Source: VAZQ01 sp963739385 (lineage in GTDB: Bacteria > Pseudomonadota > Alphaproteobacteria > Rhizobiales > Xanthobacteraceae). Taken from it: 64,000 bases of DNA. A program made the position numbers and the translations under genes. The notes under the pieces are model-generated. The model had not been told where the DNA came from. It did not search any database and saw nothing but the letters and a program-made list of their open reading frames with translations. Position 1 is the stretch's first letter; each line of letters starts with the position of its first letter. The stretch covers positions 62,001 to 126,000 of the forward strand of contig CAVUAI010000062.1 in the NCBI GenBank assembly GCA_963739385.1, written 5' to 3'. Positions 25,718 through 33,609 of the stretch are shown piece after piece.

Positions 25718-25872
25718 GTAGGTTGGGTTAGCGCGGCCCGGGACCGCGCCGTTCTCGCTCGATCCATGTTCCGCGCGTAACCCAACGTCTTGAGGATGGG
25801 AATGTTGGGTTACGCGCGGAGCTTGTACGCGGCTGGAAGTGAGAGCACACAGGCCGCGCTAACCCAACCTAC
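25718..25872. repeat. 155-bp inverted-repeat element
   Basis: The 21-bp ends are perfect reverse complements: the left begins GTAGGTTGGGTTAGCGCGG at 25718-25738 and the right is 25852-25872. Inside is a second, imperfect inverted pair, GCGCGTAACCCAAC (about 25773) and GTTGGGTTACGCGC (about 25804). The right end overlaps the TAG stop of the dioxygenase beta gene (25869-25871), so the element supplies that stop. It resembles the widespread AACCCAAC-type small repeats. RNA from it could fold into a large hairpin between beta and MFS genes. Confidence 0.85.
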
Positions 25873-26339
25873 AATGGAATGGCGAGCAGCGTGTCGATCA
25901 ATCGGCTGTCGAGAATAACGATCTTCTCGGCAAAACGCGCCTCGCCGTCGTCGAGCACGATGCGGTCGTGGTAGCGGCCGCTCGCGAACAGCGTGGTCTC
26001 GCCGGTATGCATGATGCGCGCGACGATGAAGCTCGTCTGCGCGCGCACCGCCCCGCCCTCCCCCGGCGTAACCAGCGGCGGTCCGATCACGTGACGGTAG
26101 CGTTGCGCCTCGTAGACATTGGCGTCGCGCAGCGAGCGGACGCGGTCGCGCAGCATGGCGCGCGACGTCGCGTGGATCATGCCGAGCGGCAGGCCGCGTT
26201 CGAAATTCTCGGCCGTGGTGACGCGGTAGCGGCCGTCACCGGTGAAGAAGTCCGGCCAAGCCTCGAGCCTGTTGTCGTCAATTGCCAGCACGTAGCGGGC
26301 GTTAAGATCCTGGACCTTGAATTGGAGTTCGATGGTCAT
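25869..26339 (-). CDS. Aromatic-ring-hydroxylating dioxygenase, small (beta) subunit
   Basis: The 156-residue protein has the ring-hydroxylase beta pattern: NARYVLAIDDNRLEAWPDFFTGDGRYRVTTAENFERGLPLGMI, then RDANVYEAQRYRHVIGPPLV and FASGRYHDRIVLDDG. The beta subunit has a structural role in the alpha/beta oxygenase and no metal. ATG 26339 is 19 bp after the alpha-subunit stop, so the pair is co-translated. Its last residues and stop codon fall in the inverted repeat downstream, which may have replaced the original end. Confidence 0.85.
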   Translation of the reverse strand: MTIELQFKVQDLNARYVLAIDDNRLEAWPDFFTGDGRYRVTTAENFERGLPLGMIHATSRAMLRDRVRSLRDANVYEAQRYRHVIGPPLVTPGEGGAVRAQTSFIVARIMHTGETTLFASGRYHDRIVLDDGEARFAEKIVILDSRLIDTLLAIPL

Positions 26340-26358
26340 GGCAAGCGGATGAACACCG

Positions 26359-27591
26359 CTAAATTCCCATGTAGCCACGATAGGCCTTCCAGAAGCCGCG
26401 CACGGCCGCCTCGGTGACGCGGTTGTCGTCGGAAGCGACACTTGCACCCCCCATCTCGACTACCGAGACGAGATCGGGAGCCGTCGACACCGCGCGCTGC
26501 ACGAATCCGGGCGCCGCGCCGTCCTCCATCGAGATATAGCCCGCCGGACCGATCAGGTTCGCCTGCCGCAGACGCCGCTCGGTCATGTCGACATCGTCGG
26601 TGGCGAAGCCAAAGCACGTCCAGGCGAGTTCCGTCTTGTCCACGCCCTGCGGCACCAGGCGGCGCACCGCGAGACTGTTGCGGGTCTGCTGCAGCACGAA
26701 GGTCGGAAACACAGAAAGGATCTGCAGGCCGATGCCGTCGCCGAACTCGTCGACGGATTCGAGCAGCTCGGGCGCTTCCAGGCCAAATCCTTCCTGTGCC
26801 GCGCGCATGCCGGCGCGCTCGTATTCCTTGCCGCCGGTGTCGGCGGCAAGCGAATAGCTCACGTGGTGGCCGCCGCAGTCGCTCACCACGATGCCGCCCT
26901 TCTGCGACAGGCGGTTCAGGCGGAACGTGGTGAAGAAGGTGTGCAGGAGGCTCGCGTGATAAGTGTCCTTCACGTTCTCCACGTAGAGCTTCCAGTTGCT
27001 GGGCAGCGTCTGACTATAACCGCCCAGGAGTTTCACGGGCGCGCGCATCACACGGCGGATGCGCGCCACGATCTCGGGCCCGAGATAGCTTTCGAGCGGC
27101 GGCGCATCGCTGGCGAGCGTGCCGAAGACCAGACCGGCGAGGATGGCGAGGCGCAATTTGCGCGGGCCATGCGTTTCGGGGTGACATTCCGCCGGCATCC
27201 CACCCTTGCCGCCCAGTCCTTTGCGGAAGGCGACGCCGGTCAGGTTGCCACAGAGATCGTAGCTCCAGTTGTGGTAGACGCAAATGATGTCGCGTGCTTC
27301 GCCGTTCTCGTTGAGCACCAGCAGCGAGCCGCGATGAGCGCAGCGGTTCTCGAAGGCGTGAAGCGTGCCGTCCTTGTCGCGCGTTACCACCACCGGCATC
27401 GCGCCGAGGCTCGAGCGCCGATAGCTGTTGGGCCCTGGCAGCTCGGCCTCGAGGCAGAGAAAACTCCATGTCGGACCGCGAAAGATGCGCTCCTGCTCCT
27501 GGTCGTAGAGGTCGCGGTCCGAGTAGAGCCAATACGGCACCCGGGTGAGGCCCTCGGCCGGCCAGTGATGTGGGATTGGCGCGGCGTTCAT
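26359..27591 (-). CDS. Rieske aromatic-ring-hydroxylating dioxygenase, large (alpha) subunit
   Basis: The 410-residue protein has a Rieske [2Fe-2S] domain with C84-x-H86 (CAHRG) and C104-x2-H107 (CVYHNW). The mononuclear iron site is in ENVKDTYHASLLH: bridging D209, ligands H212 and H217, plus a later Asp in SMEDGAAPG. The overall type resembles anthranilate/salicylate-like oxygenases. It would insert oxygen into an aromatic acid, taking electrons from a ferredoxin/reductase not encoded beside it; the reductase and ferredoxin at 56.9-58.3 kb are the nearest candidates. The true start is ATG 27591, two bases after the previous gene's stop; a TTG 6 bp upstream is less likely. Confidence 0.9.
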   Translation of the reverse strand: MNAAPIPHHWPAEGLTRVPYWLYSDRDLYDQEQERIFRGPTWSFLCLEAELPGPNSYRRSSLGAMPVVVTRDKDGTLHAFENRCAHRGSLLVLNENGEARDIICVYHNWSYDLCGNLTGVAFRKGLGGKGGMPAECHPETHGPRKLRLAILAGLVFGTLASDAPPLESYLGPEIVARIRRVMRAPVKLLGGYSQTLPSNWKLYVENVKDTYHASLLHTFFTTFRLNRLSQKGGIVVSDCGGHHVSYSLAADTGGKEYERAGMRAAQEGFGLEAPELLESVDEFGDGIGLQILSVFPTFVLQQTRNSLAVRRLVPQGVDKTELAWTCFGFATDDVDMTERRLRQANLIGPAGYISMEDGAAPGFVQRAVSTAPDLVSVVEMGGASVASDDNRVTEAAVRGFWKAYRGYMGI

Positions 27592-27593
27592 CG

Positions 27594-28595
27594 TCAATCG
27601 AGCTTCACGTTGGCCGCCTTGATGACCTTGTGCCAGCGATCGATCTCCTCGCGCATATAGGCGGCCGTCGCTTGCGGCGTGCCGCCGATGGGCTCGGCGG
27701 AAAGCTGCGCGAGCCGCTGGATGACGTCGGGCTGGCGCAGCGCCTCGTTGACGTCAGCATTGATCTTGCCAACGACAGACAACGGTGTCTTCGGCGGCGC
27801 CACGATCGCAAACCACGCCGCCGATTCGAATCCGGGCAACGTCTCCGCGATCGTCGGCACGTCGGGCAGCGACGCCATGCGCTTGGGCGTCGCCACTGCC
27901 AGGAGCTTGAGCTGCCCGCTCTTCACCAGCGGAAGCGAGACGCCAAGATTGTCGAACATCAGGTCGACGCTGCCGCCGACGAGGTCGGTGAGTGCAGGCG
28001 CCGATCCGCGGTAAGGCACGGTCTGGAATTTGACGTCGGCCATCATCTGGAACATCTCGGAGGTGAGGTGCGACGTGGTGCCGTTGCCCTGCGTAGCGGA
28101 TGTAAGCTTGCCGGGACTGGCTTTCGCGAAGGCGATGAGCTCCGCGACATTGGTGAACGGGACCTTGGCGTTGACCACAAGCGCATTCGGCACGCGGCCC
28201 ATGATCACTATCGGCACGAACTCGGTCGGATCGAAGCCGAGCTTGGGGTACAGGTTGTGATTGATCACCAGGGGCGGCGGCGGCGCAGATAACAGCGTGT
28301 AGCCGTCGGGGTCGGCCTTGGCGACCGCCTCCGCCCCGATATTGCCGGCGGCGCCGGTGCGGTTCTCGACCACCACCGCCTGCCCCCATTTCTTCGACAG
28401 CCAGTCCGCGAAGATACGCGGCATCACGTCGGCGGTCCCGCCCGCCGGGAACGGCACGATGATTTTCACCGGACGCGACGGGTAATCTTGCGCTCGCGCG
28501 GCCGGAGATGCCGTCAGCACCACGCCTAGCGCGAGCGCCAGCCGGCTCCAACGCAGCCCGGACTGGAGCCACGCGCCGATACAACCGAGAACCAT
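27594..28595 (-). CDS. Bug-family receptor in the dioxygenase operon (2)
   Basis: The 333-residue protein has a signal peptide (to about ARA-QDYP). The Bug core follows: YPSRPVKIIVPFPAGGTADVMPR, VVENRTGAAGNIGAEAVAKADPDGYTLL, and YRGSAPALTDLVGGSVDLMFDNLG. ATG 28595 has a GAGGAG box 7 bases ahead, so the GTG at 28610 is not the start. It is the immediate upstream neighbour of the dioxygenase alpha subunit and presumably captures the aromatic acid substrate or a related acid in the periplasm. No TctAB membrane pump gene is close. Confidence 0.9.
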   Translation of the reverse strand: MVLGCIGAWLQSGLRWSRLALALGVVLTASPAARAQDYPSRPVKIIVPFPAGGTADVMPRIFADWLSKKWGQAVVVENRTGAAGNIGAEAVAKADPDGYTLLSAPPPPLVINHNLYPKLGFDPTEFVPIVIMGRVPNALVVNAKVPFTNVAELIAFAKASPGKLTSATQGNGTTSHLTSEMFQMMADVKFQTVPYRGSAPALTDLVGGSVDLMFDNLGVSLPLVKSGQLKLLAVATPKRMASLPDVPTIAETLPGFESAAWFAIVAPPKTPLSVVGKINADVNEALRQPDVIQRLAQLSAEPIGGTPQATAAYMREEIDRWHKVIKAANVKLD

Positions 28596-28622
28596 CACGC
28601 GTCTCCTCACAATTCGTTTCTG

Positions 28623-29600
28623 TTATTCAACGGCGATCTTGGCGGCATCGACGACCGGGCCCCACTGCGCCGTGCTCGCCTTGATGATGTCTTGCATCTG
28701 CCCGGGGTTGCTGCCCAGTGGCTCGGCTTCCAAAGCGAGAATGCGCGCCCGCAGATCAGGCAGCTGAAACGCCTGGCCGATGGCATCGGATATTTTCTTG
28801 GTCGTCTCTTTCGGCGTTCCGGGAGGAGCCGCCACGCCCATCCAGGTGTCCGCGTATACACCTGGCAGCGTTTCGGCGAGCGTGGCGACCTTGGGATAGT
28901 CCTTGAGCCGCTCGCGACTGCCGGTGCCGAGAAACTTAAGTTTGCCGGCATCGATGTTCTGTTTGTTGGCGAGCAGATAATCCGGAACGATATCGATGTT
29001 GCCCGCCAACAGGTCATTGATGGCGGGAGCGCTGCCGCGATAGGGAATTTCCGTCATGCGGAAATTGCCCTTGAGCATGAGCAACTCGCCGAGCAGGTGC
29101 CCGGTATTGCCCTTGCCCTGATGGCCATAGTTGACCTTGCCGGGATTGGCACGCGCATAGGCAATGAGCTCCGGCATGGAGTCGGCGGGTAGCGTCGCGC
29201 GCGCCAGCACGATCAGCGGATAGGTCGCGAGCACGCTGATTGGCTCCATCGTGCGCGTGTCGAATGCGGCCTTGGCGAACACGAGATGAGTGATGCTGTA
29301 GGTGAGCTGGGGCGCGCAGAGCAAGGTGTAGCCGTCGGGCGGTGACCGCAGCACCAATTCCGTGCCCACGCGTCCGCCAGCGCCGCCGGCGCGGTTCTCG
29401 ATCACGATCTGCTGGCCGAGGATCCCGCTCGCCTTCTCGGCGGCGAAACGGCAAAGCAGATCCGCCGTTCCGCCGGCGGGCAACGGCACGACCATGGTGA
29501 GCGGGCGGGCCGGAAAGCCGGTCTGTCCCTGCGCCACGCCGAGCGCCGTCGCAGCGGCGACCGCGCCGAATGTGATGCCCCGGCAGATGAACTGCAACAT
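28623..29600 (-). CDS. Bug-family receptor in the dioxygenase operon (1)
   Basis: The 325-residue protein has the signal peptide MLQFICRGITFGAVAAATALGVAQG, then FPARPLTMVVPLPAGGTADLLCR, IENRAGGAGGRVGTELVLRSPPDGYTLL and YRGSAPAINDLLAGNIDIVPD. It is clearly different from the adjacent Bug gene (only the family motifs match), so the two probably bind different ligands. ATG 29600 follows GAGGTG. It starts 8 bp after the stop of the exported lactonase-like gene and ends 27 bp before the next receptor, consistent with one operon. Confidence 0.9.
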   Translation of the reverse strand: MLQFICRGITFGAVAAATALGVAQGQTGFPARPLTMVVPLPAGGTADLLCRFAAEKASGILGQQIVIENRAGGAGGRVGTELVLRSPPDGYTLLCAPQLTYSITHLVFAKAAFDTRTMEPISVLATYPLIVLARATLPADSMPELIAYARANPGKVNYGHQGKGNTGHLLGELLMLKGNFRMTEIPYRGSAPAINDLLAGNIDIVPDYLLANKQNIDAGKLKFLGTGSRERLKDYPKVATLAETLPGVYADTWMGVAAPPGTPKETTKKISDAIGQAFQLPDLRARILALEAEPLGSNPGQMQDIIKASTAQWGPVVDAAKIAVE

Positions 29601-29608
29601 GCCACACC

Positions 29609-30457
29609 TCACTCGTAGAATTCAGGCGCCATTTTCAGGCCGTCGCGCTGCGCCTTGTCGTGGTTGATCCAGAGCTGCGCCTTCTCCCTCGCCATGACAT
29701 CGGACATGCGCTGCATCGAGGCGCTGCTCTTGTCCTTGTTGTCATTGGTCTCCGGCACACGCCGGTTGTCCCAGTTCTCCTTGAAATGCACCGCGTCGCC
29801 CGAAAGCAGCACAGCTCCTGTCTTCGGCAGCTTGACCAGCAGGCTCTGGTGGCCGGGGGTATGACCCGGCGTTGAGATGATCATCACGCTGCCATCGCCG
29901 AAAACATCGTGATCTCCTTCCAGCTTGGCCACCGGATGCTCCGGCTTGAAGCGCGGACCGACCGGCGACGGCCATTCGTACTCCGCCTTCTGCACCAGCA
30001 GCATCGACTGCGGGAACATGGCCATGTTGCCGATATGGTCGGGATGGGTGTGGGAGATTGCGACGAACTTGATGTCAGCCGGCTTCACTCCGAGCTGCTC
30101 GAGCTGGGAGGCGAGGGTCTTCGGCCGTCGCCAGTGGGTCATCCGCGGATCGGCGGGGCGCTGACCCTCGGGCATGGCGGCGATGGCGTCCGCCAGGCCC
30201 GTGTCCCACAGCAGCCATCCCTGGCTGTGCTTGATCAGGTAGCAGGAATCGACGAAATCCATCGACTTGCCTACATTCACTCCGGGTGACCAACGCGAGA
30301 TGTCGCCAGCGACCCCCTCCCCGCAATTCAGGATGTAGAGGCGCTCCACTCCCGGCTTGCCCGCTTGTGCGCGCGCCTGTTGCATCGGAAGTTGGGCGGC
30401 TGCGAACGACAGTGCGAGCGTCGCAGCCCAGCTCGCATAAGGACGCCTCAAATTCAT
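29609..30457 (-). CDS. Exported metallo-beta-lactamase-fold hydrolase, N-acyl-homoserine-lactonase-like
   Basis: The 282-residue protein has a signal peptide (about 1-30). The MBL fold shows HTHPDH (H136, H138, D140, H141) and two later ligands in TPGHTPGH and LSGDAVH. The DTGLADAIA and GLKMAPEFYE segments resemble AHL-lactonases of the AiiA/AhlD type, which open homoserine lactones, but other lactones or esters are possible. AGGAG lies 7-8 bases before ATG 30457. As first gene of the lactonase-receptor-dioxygenase series, its product may open a lactone intermediate outside the cell before uptake. The quorum-quenching alternative is not excluded. Confidence 0.82.
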   Translation of the reverse strand: MNLRRPYASWAATLALSFAAAQLPMQQARAQAGKPGVERLYILNCGEGVAGDISRWSPGVNVGKSMDFVDSCYLIKHSQGWLLWDTGLADAIAAMPEGQRPADPRMTHWRRPKTLASQLEQLGVKPADIKFVAISHTHPDHIGNMAMFPQSMLLVQKAEYEWPSPVGPRFKPEHPVAKLEGDHDVFGDGSVMIISTPGHTPGHQSLLVKLPKTGAVLLSGDAVHFKENWDNRRVPETNDNKDKSSASMQRMSDVMAREKAQLWINHDKAQRDGLKMAPEFYE

Positions 30458-30751
30458 CGCGTTTTCTCCTGCCATGCCGTTTTTCTGGCGCAATAGGCCG
30501 CCATTGCCGCTCGGGGCAAGTCGTCAGCGAGCACCATAACATGCTCGTGAGGCGGCGGCTCACTGCCCAATTCCGCGACATGACATGTCGGGCAATGCCC
30601 CTTCTGTCCCCTCGCACGTTCTGCTAACCATGCCCGCATCGGGTTGGAGCGAGTCCGTCGATCGCTTTGCCCGTCTGAAGAAGAGGTACAGCGACCACAG
30701 CCCGGCACTGCCGTTCGGACACCCGCGCCACGACGCCAATACGAGGTCCCC

Positions 30752-31135
30752 ATGATCAGCCACTGCATTCGCGCCGCAGCGTTCACGGCGGCTGTCGCCG
30801 TCACCGCCGCTTTCTCCACCCCATCCACACAGGCGGCGTCGTTCGACGGCCCATGGAGTGTGCTCGTCGTCACCAAGAACGGACCATGTGACCAATCGTA
30901 TCGGTATGGCGTGATGATCCGCGGCGGATCGGTGTCATATCTGGGTGGCGGGGCGGTGAGCGTGTCGGGAAATGTTACACCCTCCGGCCACGTCAACGTG
31001 AATGTCTCGGCCGGCGGCCAAAGCGCCCGTGGATCCGGACGGCTGTCGGGAGGCCGCGGCGGCGGCACGTGGCGCGGTCAGGGCCCGCAGGGGGCATGCT
31101 CCGGCGTCTGGAGCGCGAGCCAGGGCCAGGGTTGA
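30752..31135 (+). CDS. Small secreted protein, paralogue of the 36126 gene
   Basis: The 127-residue product has a signal peptide (about 1-28, ending TQA-ASF) and a mature part FDGPWSVLVVTKNGPCDQSYRYGVMIRGGSVSY, glycine-rich repeats, and a C-terminal GACSGVWSA. Two cysteines (CDQSYRY and GACSG) could pair. It shares the (F/Y)DG-x-WSV, CDxSYRY and GACSG-x-W pattern with 36126-36518 and has glycine-rich beta-type sequence. Rhizobial genomes carry similar proteins loosely annotated as heme-utilisation or adhesion related, with no proven role. The start ATG is 30752. Confidence 0.65.
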   Translation: MISHCIRAAAFTAAVAVTAAFSTPSTQAASFDGPWSVLVVTKNGPCDQSYRYGVMIRGGSVSYLGGGAVSVSGNVTPSGHVNVNVSAGGQSARGSGRLSGGRGGGTWRGQGPQGACSGVWSASQGQG

Positions 31136-31265
31136 GCGCGCAAGCGCCCGCCAGCAGCAAATGGTGCAGTTCCCGGGGGATTCGTGGAACCAATCGCCGG
31201 GATATCTGCCATTTGCGGTTGCGACGGCGAGCCCGCGCCCCAGAAATGCTAAAATCCTATAGGTA

Positions 31266-32534
31266 ATGCGGCGCGCTGGGAGTGGTTGGAGAGCACCTTT
31301 GCAGACGCCCCGCATTCTTGCTGCCATCGCTGCCGGGCTCATCGCTTGCACGGCTTTCATGTCGTGCCCGCAGCTCGAGGGGATTGCGCCGGCGCATGCG
31401 CAGAAACTGACGGAAGTCAGGAAGAAGGGCGAAAGAAGGACGCAACCGTCGAAGGCCGCGCCGAAGGAGCAGCAGGAGCGCTCCTCGTTCACGGTGGAGG
31501 AGGAGAATGCCGCGGTCATACCGGGCATCGCGAATGCCCGGATCTGGGGCGATTCGGCATCCGACTTCGCCCGCCTTTTGCCGACCGCAACAGGACCATG
31601 GCTGGCAATCTCGGGCGGCGGCTCAGATGGTGCATTCGGTGCCGGGCTTCTTACCGGCTGGAGCGAATCGGGCACGCGTCCCGAATTCAGCGTGGTGACG
31701 GGAGTCAGCATCGGGGCATTGATCGCCCCATTCGCTTTCCTCGGCTCTCGCTACGACGAGGAAGTGCACAAGAATTTCACCACCATCGGTGCAGCCGACA
31801 TCTTCGAGGATCGGATTACGCGCGATAGCCTGTTCGATTACTGGCCGCTCAAGCGGCTGATCGAGCATCGGGTGACACCCCAGCTTCTTTCCGAGATTGC
31901 CAGCGAGCATGCGCGAGGACGGCGATTGTTTATCGTCACCACCAACCTCGATGCGGGACGGCGCATGGTCTGGAATATGGGCGCGATCGCCGCGCGCGGT
32001 GACGAGAACGCACTCAAGTTGTTTCGCCAGATTCTACTCGCTTCGTCCAGCATCCCGGGATTTTTCTCACCCGTCGCAATCGAAGTGGAGGCGAACGGCA
32101 AGAAATTTTCTGAACTGCACAGCGATGGAACTCTGACCTCGCCGTTCTTTGTCATGCCGGAAGCCATGCTTTGGGCGGGCGGCACTGCGCGCGCGCCGAT
32201 TGCCCAACTTTATGTCATCGTGAATTCCAAACTCGGACCCGAATTCAAGATCACGGATCGCAGCATTGCGGGTGTGCTCGCGCGCTCGATCGGCGTGGCG
32301 CTGACGGCAGCGCTGCGCGCAGAAATCATGTTGGTTCACGCCGGCCTGCAGCGGCAGGGAATCGGTCTGCGCATTGCGTCCGTCGATGACGCCTTTGATC
32401 ACCCGAGCCGCGGACCGTTCGACGGCAAATACATGCAGGCGCTCTATGAATTCGGCGTCGCCGCAGGCAAGAAGAGCAACGCGTTCGGCGACGGGTTGCC
32501 CGAGTTTTCGATGCGTAAGTCGAACAGCCAGTAA
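31266..32534 (+). CDS. Patatin-like phospholipase, probable lipoprotein
   Basis: The 422-residue protein has an N-terminal hydrophobic segment with LIAC (C28) that fits a lipobox. A charged linker precedes the patatin domain: oxyanion hole GGGSDGAFG (117-125), nucleophile Ser148 in GVSIG, and catalytic Asp287 in HSDGTL. Patatins hydrolyse acyl lipids by a Ser-Asp dyad. A lipidated or exported form would act on membrane or environmental lipids. The ribosome site is weak (AGGTA). It is preceded by a small secreted protein gene and followed by another, all on the plus strand. Confidence 0.85.
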   Translation: MRRAGSGWRAPLQTPRILAAIAAGLIACTAFMSCPQLEGIAPAHAQKLTEVRKKGERRTQPSKAAPKEQQERSSFTVEEENAAVIPGIANARIWGDSASDFARLLPTATGPWLAISGGGSDGAFGAGLLTGWSESGTRPEFSVVTGVSIGALIAPFAFLGSRYDEEVHKNFTTIGAADIFEDRITRDSLFDYWPLKRLIEHRVTPQLLSEIASEHARGRRLFIVTTNLDAGRRMVWNMGAIAARGDENALKLFRQILLASSSIPGFFSPVAIEVEANGKKFSELHSDGTLTSPFFVMPEAMLWAGGTARAPIAQLYVIVNSKLGPEFKITDRSIAGVLARSIGVALTAALRAEIMLVHAGLQRQGIGLRIASVDDAFDHPSRGPFDGKYMQALYEFGVAAGKKSNAFGDGLPEFSMRKSNSQ

Positions 32535-32635
32535 TAACCGCATTTGCTCGAAAAGCGTCGGCTTCGTGGCGGGTGCCTGGAACGTTGCGTCGGGTGAGGC
32601 GTTGATTCCGCAATAGTTCGCGAGGAGTCCGCCCT

Positions 32636-32950
32636 TTGCGCATCACAGCCACCATCGCAATACTCGTCAGCTTGAGCTCCGCAGGCGTTGCGCTGGCGCA
32701 GTCCGCTTCGGAAAGCCGCGTTCCGCAGCAGGGCGCAGCGTGTCCGCCGGACGTCACCGGCGAGCCGCCGACAGTCGGCGGCGGCAGTTCAGAACCCTTG
32801 AGCGATCAGCTTGCGCAGTCGAAAGGGGTGATCTGCCCGCCCGCCGGCGTCGATCGGGAGATCCACGTCGCGCCACCAGACGGGGGCAAGATCAGGGTGA
32901 TTCCGCCTCCGGGCACGCCGGGCGGAGATCAAAGCCTACAACCGAAATAA
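32636..32950 (+). CDS. Small secreted proline-rich protein
   Basis: The 104-residue product has a signal peptide (about 1-21, ALA-QS). A low-complexity Pro/Gly/Ser-rich mature part follows, with two cysteines (AACPPD, VICPPAG) and IHVAPPDGGKIRVIPPPGTPGG. The start codon is TTG at 32636, supported by GAGGAG nine bases upstream. No family is recognised; it could be a periplasmic or surface peptide. It ends 50 bp before a perfect hairpin shared with the convergent gene at 33043. Confidence 0.6.
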   Translation: MRITATIAILVSLSSAGVALAQSASESRVPQQGAACPPDVTGEPPTVGGGSSEPLSDQLAQSKGVICPPAGVDREIHVAPPDGGKIRVIPPPGTPGGDQSLQPK

Positions 32951-33000
32951 AACGCTCTCGCCCTCGGGTCACGGCCTGATCTGTAGCGGCACATGCGATA

Positions 33001-33030
33001 CGGACGCCGCCAACCCTCATGCGGCGTCCG
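33001..33030. terminator. Perfect 10-bp hairpin between convergent genes
   Basis: CGGACGCCGC and GCGGCGTCCG pair perfectly across a 10-nt loop. It lies between the stop of the secreted-protein gene (32950) and the stop of the membrane-protein gene (33043), so it can end transcripts from both. No long T-run follows on either side, so it may be a weak or Rho-assisted terminator. Confidence 0.55.
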
Positions 33031-33042
33031 CTGCCGGGTAAC

Positions 33043-33258
33043 TTATTTCTCGCTGCTCGCCCAATCGCCCACACGCGATTGCGGCGCAGTAATGCGGACC
33101 GCCAGCTTCCAGGCCACCCAGAACATGGTGAAATAGCAAGCGATGAAAGTCACGAGTCCGGTGTAAGGGCTCGCATGGCGCTCGACCAGCAGACCGATGC
33201 CGACAGAAATCGACTGCCCGATCAACAAGCCCACGATAAAGACCAGCAGCAGTTTCAT
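33043..33258 (-). CDS. Small two-helix membrane protein
   Basis: The 71-residue product (MKLLLVFIVGLLIGQSISVGIG...) has two transmembrane helices (about 1-24 and 32-52), a short loop and a polar C-terminus. GAAGGGGG lies upstream of ATG 33258. Longer frames upstream are unlikely. The family is not recognised; the two-helix architecture resembles other small rhizobial membrane proteins. Confidence 0.6.
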   Translation of the reverse strand: MKLLLVFIVGLLIGQSISVGIGLLVERHASPYTGLVTFIACYFTMFWVAWKLAVRITAPQSRVGDWASSEK

Positions 33259-33609
33259 GACTGCGCCCCCTTCGCATTGATCGTGATCGTGGCGAGTCTC
33301 CGCGACGGGAACGATGGGATCAATCGCGGCGAGACGATAGGTCGCGCTCGCGGACGCTGGCGCAATGTCGCAGTGCCGAGTTGTCGCAGGGACGTGATGC
33401 CGGGGAACCGCCGGCCCGAGGCTCGGAAGCTCCATCGGCCGTTCTGCTGAGTACTGTTGGTGAGGAAGGAACAGTTGAAGCCTCCGCTGCCGCTGGAGAC
33501 CTCAAAAGGGCCCGGCCGGGCGCATTTCGTGCGCACCCCGCTCGCCACGCCCGGCCGTGGCAAGCTTGCATCTGCTGGAAGCGACGAGAGCGTTAGCCCG
33601 TGACCGGCT

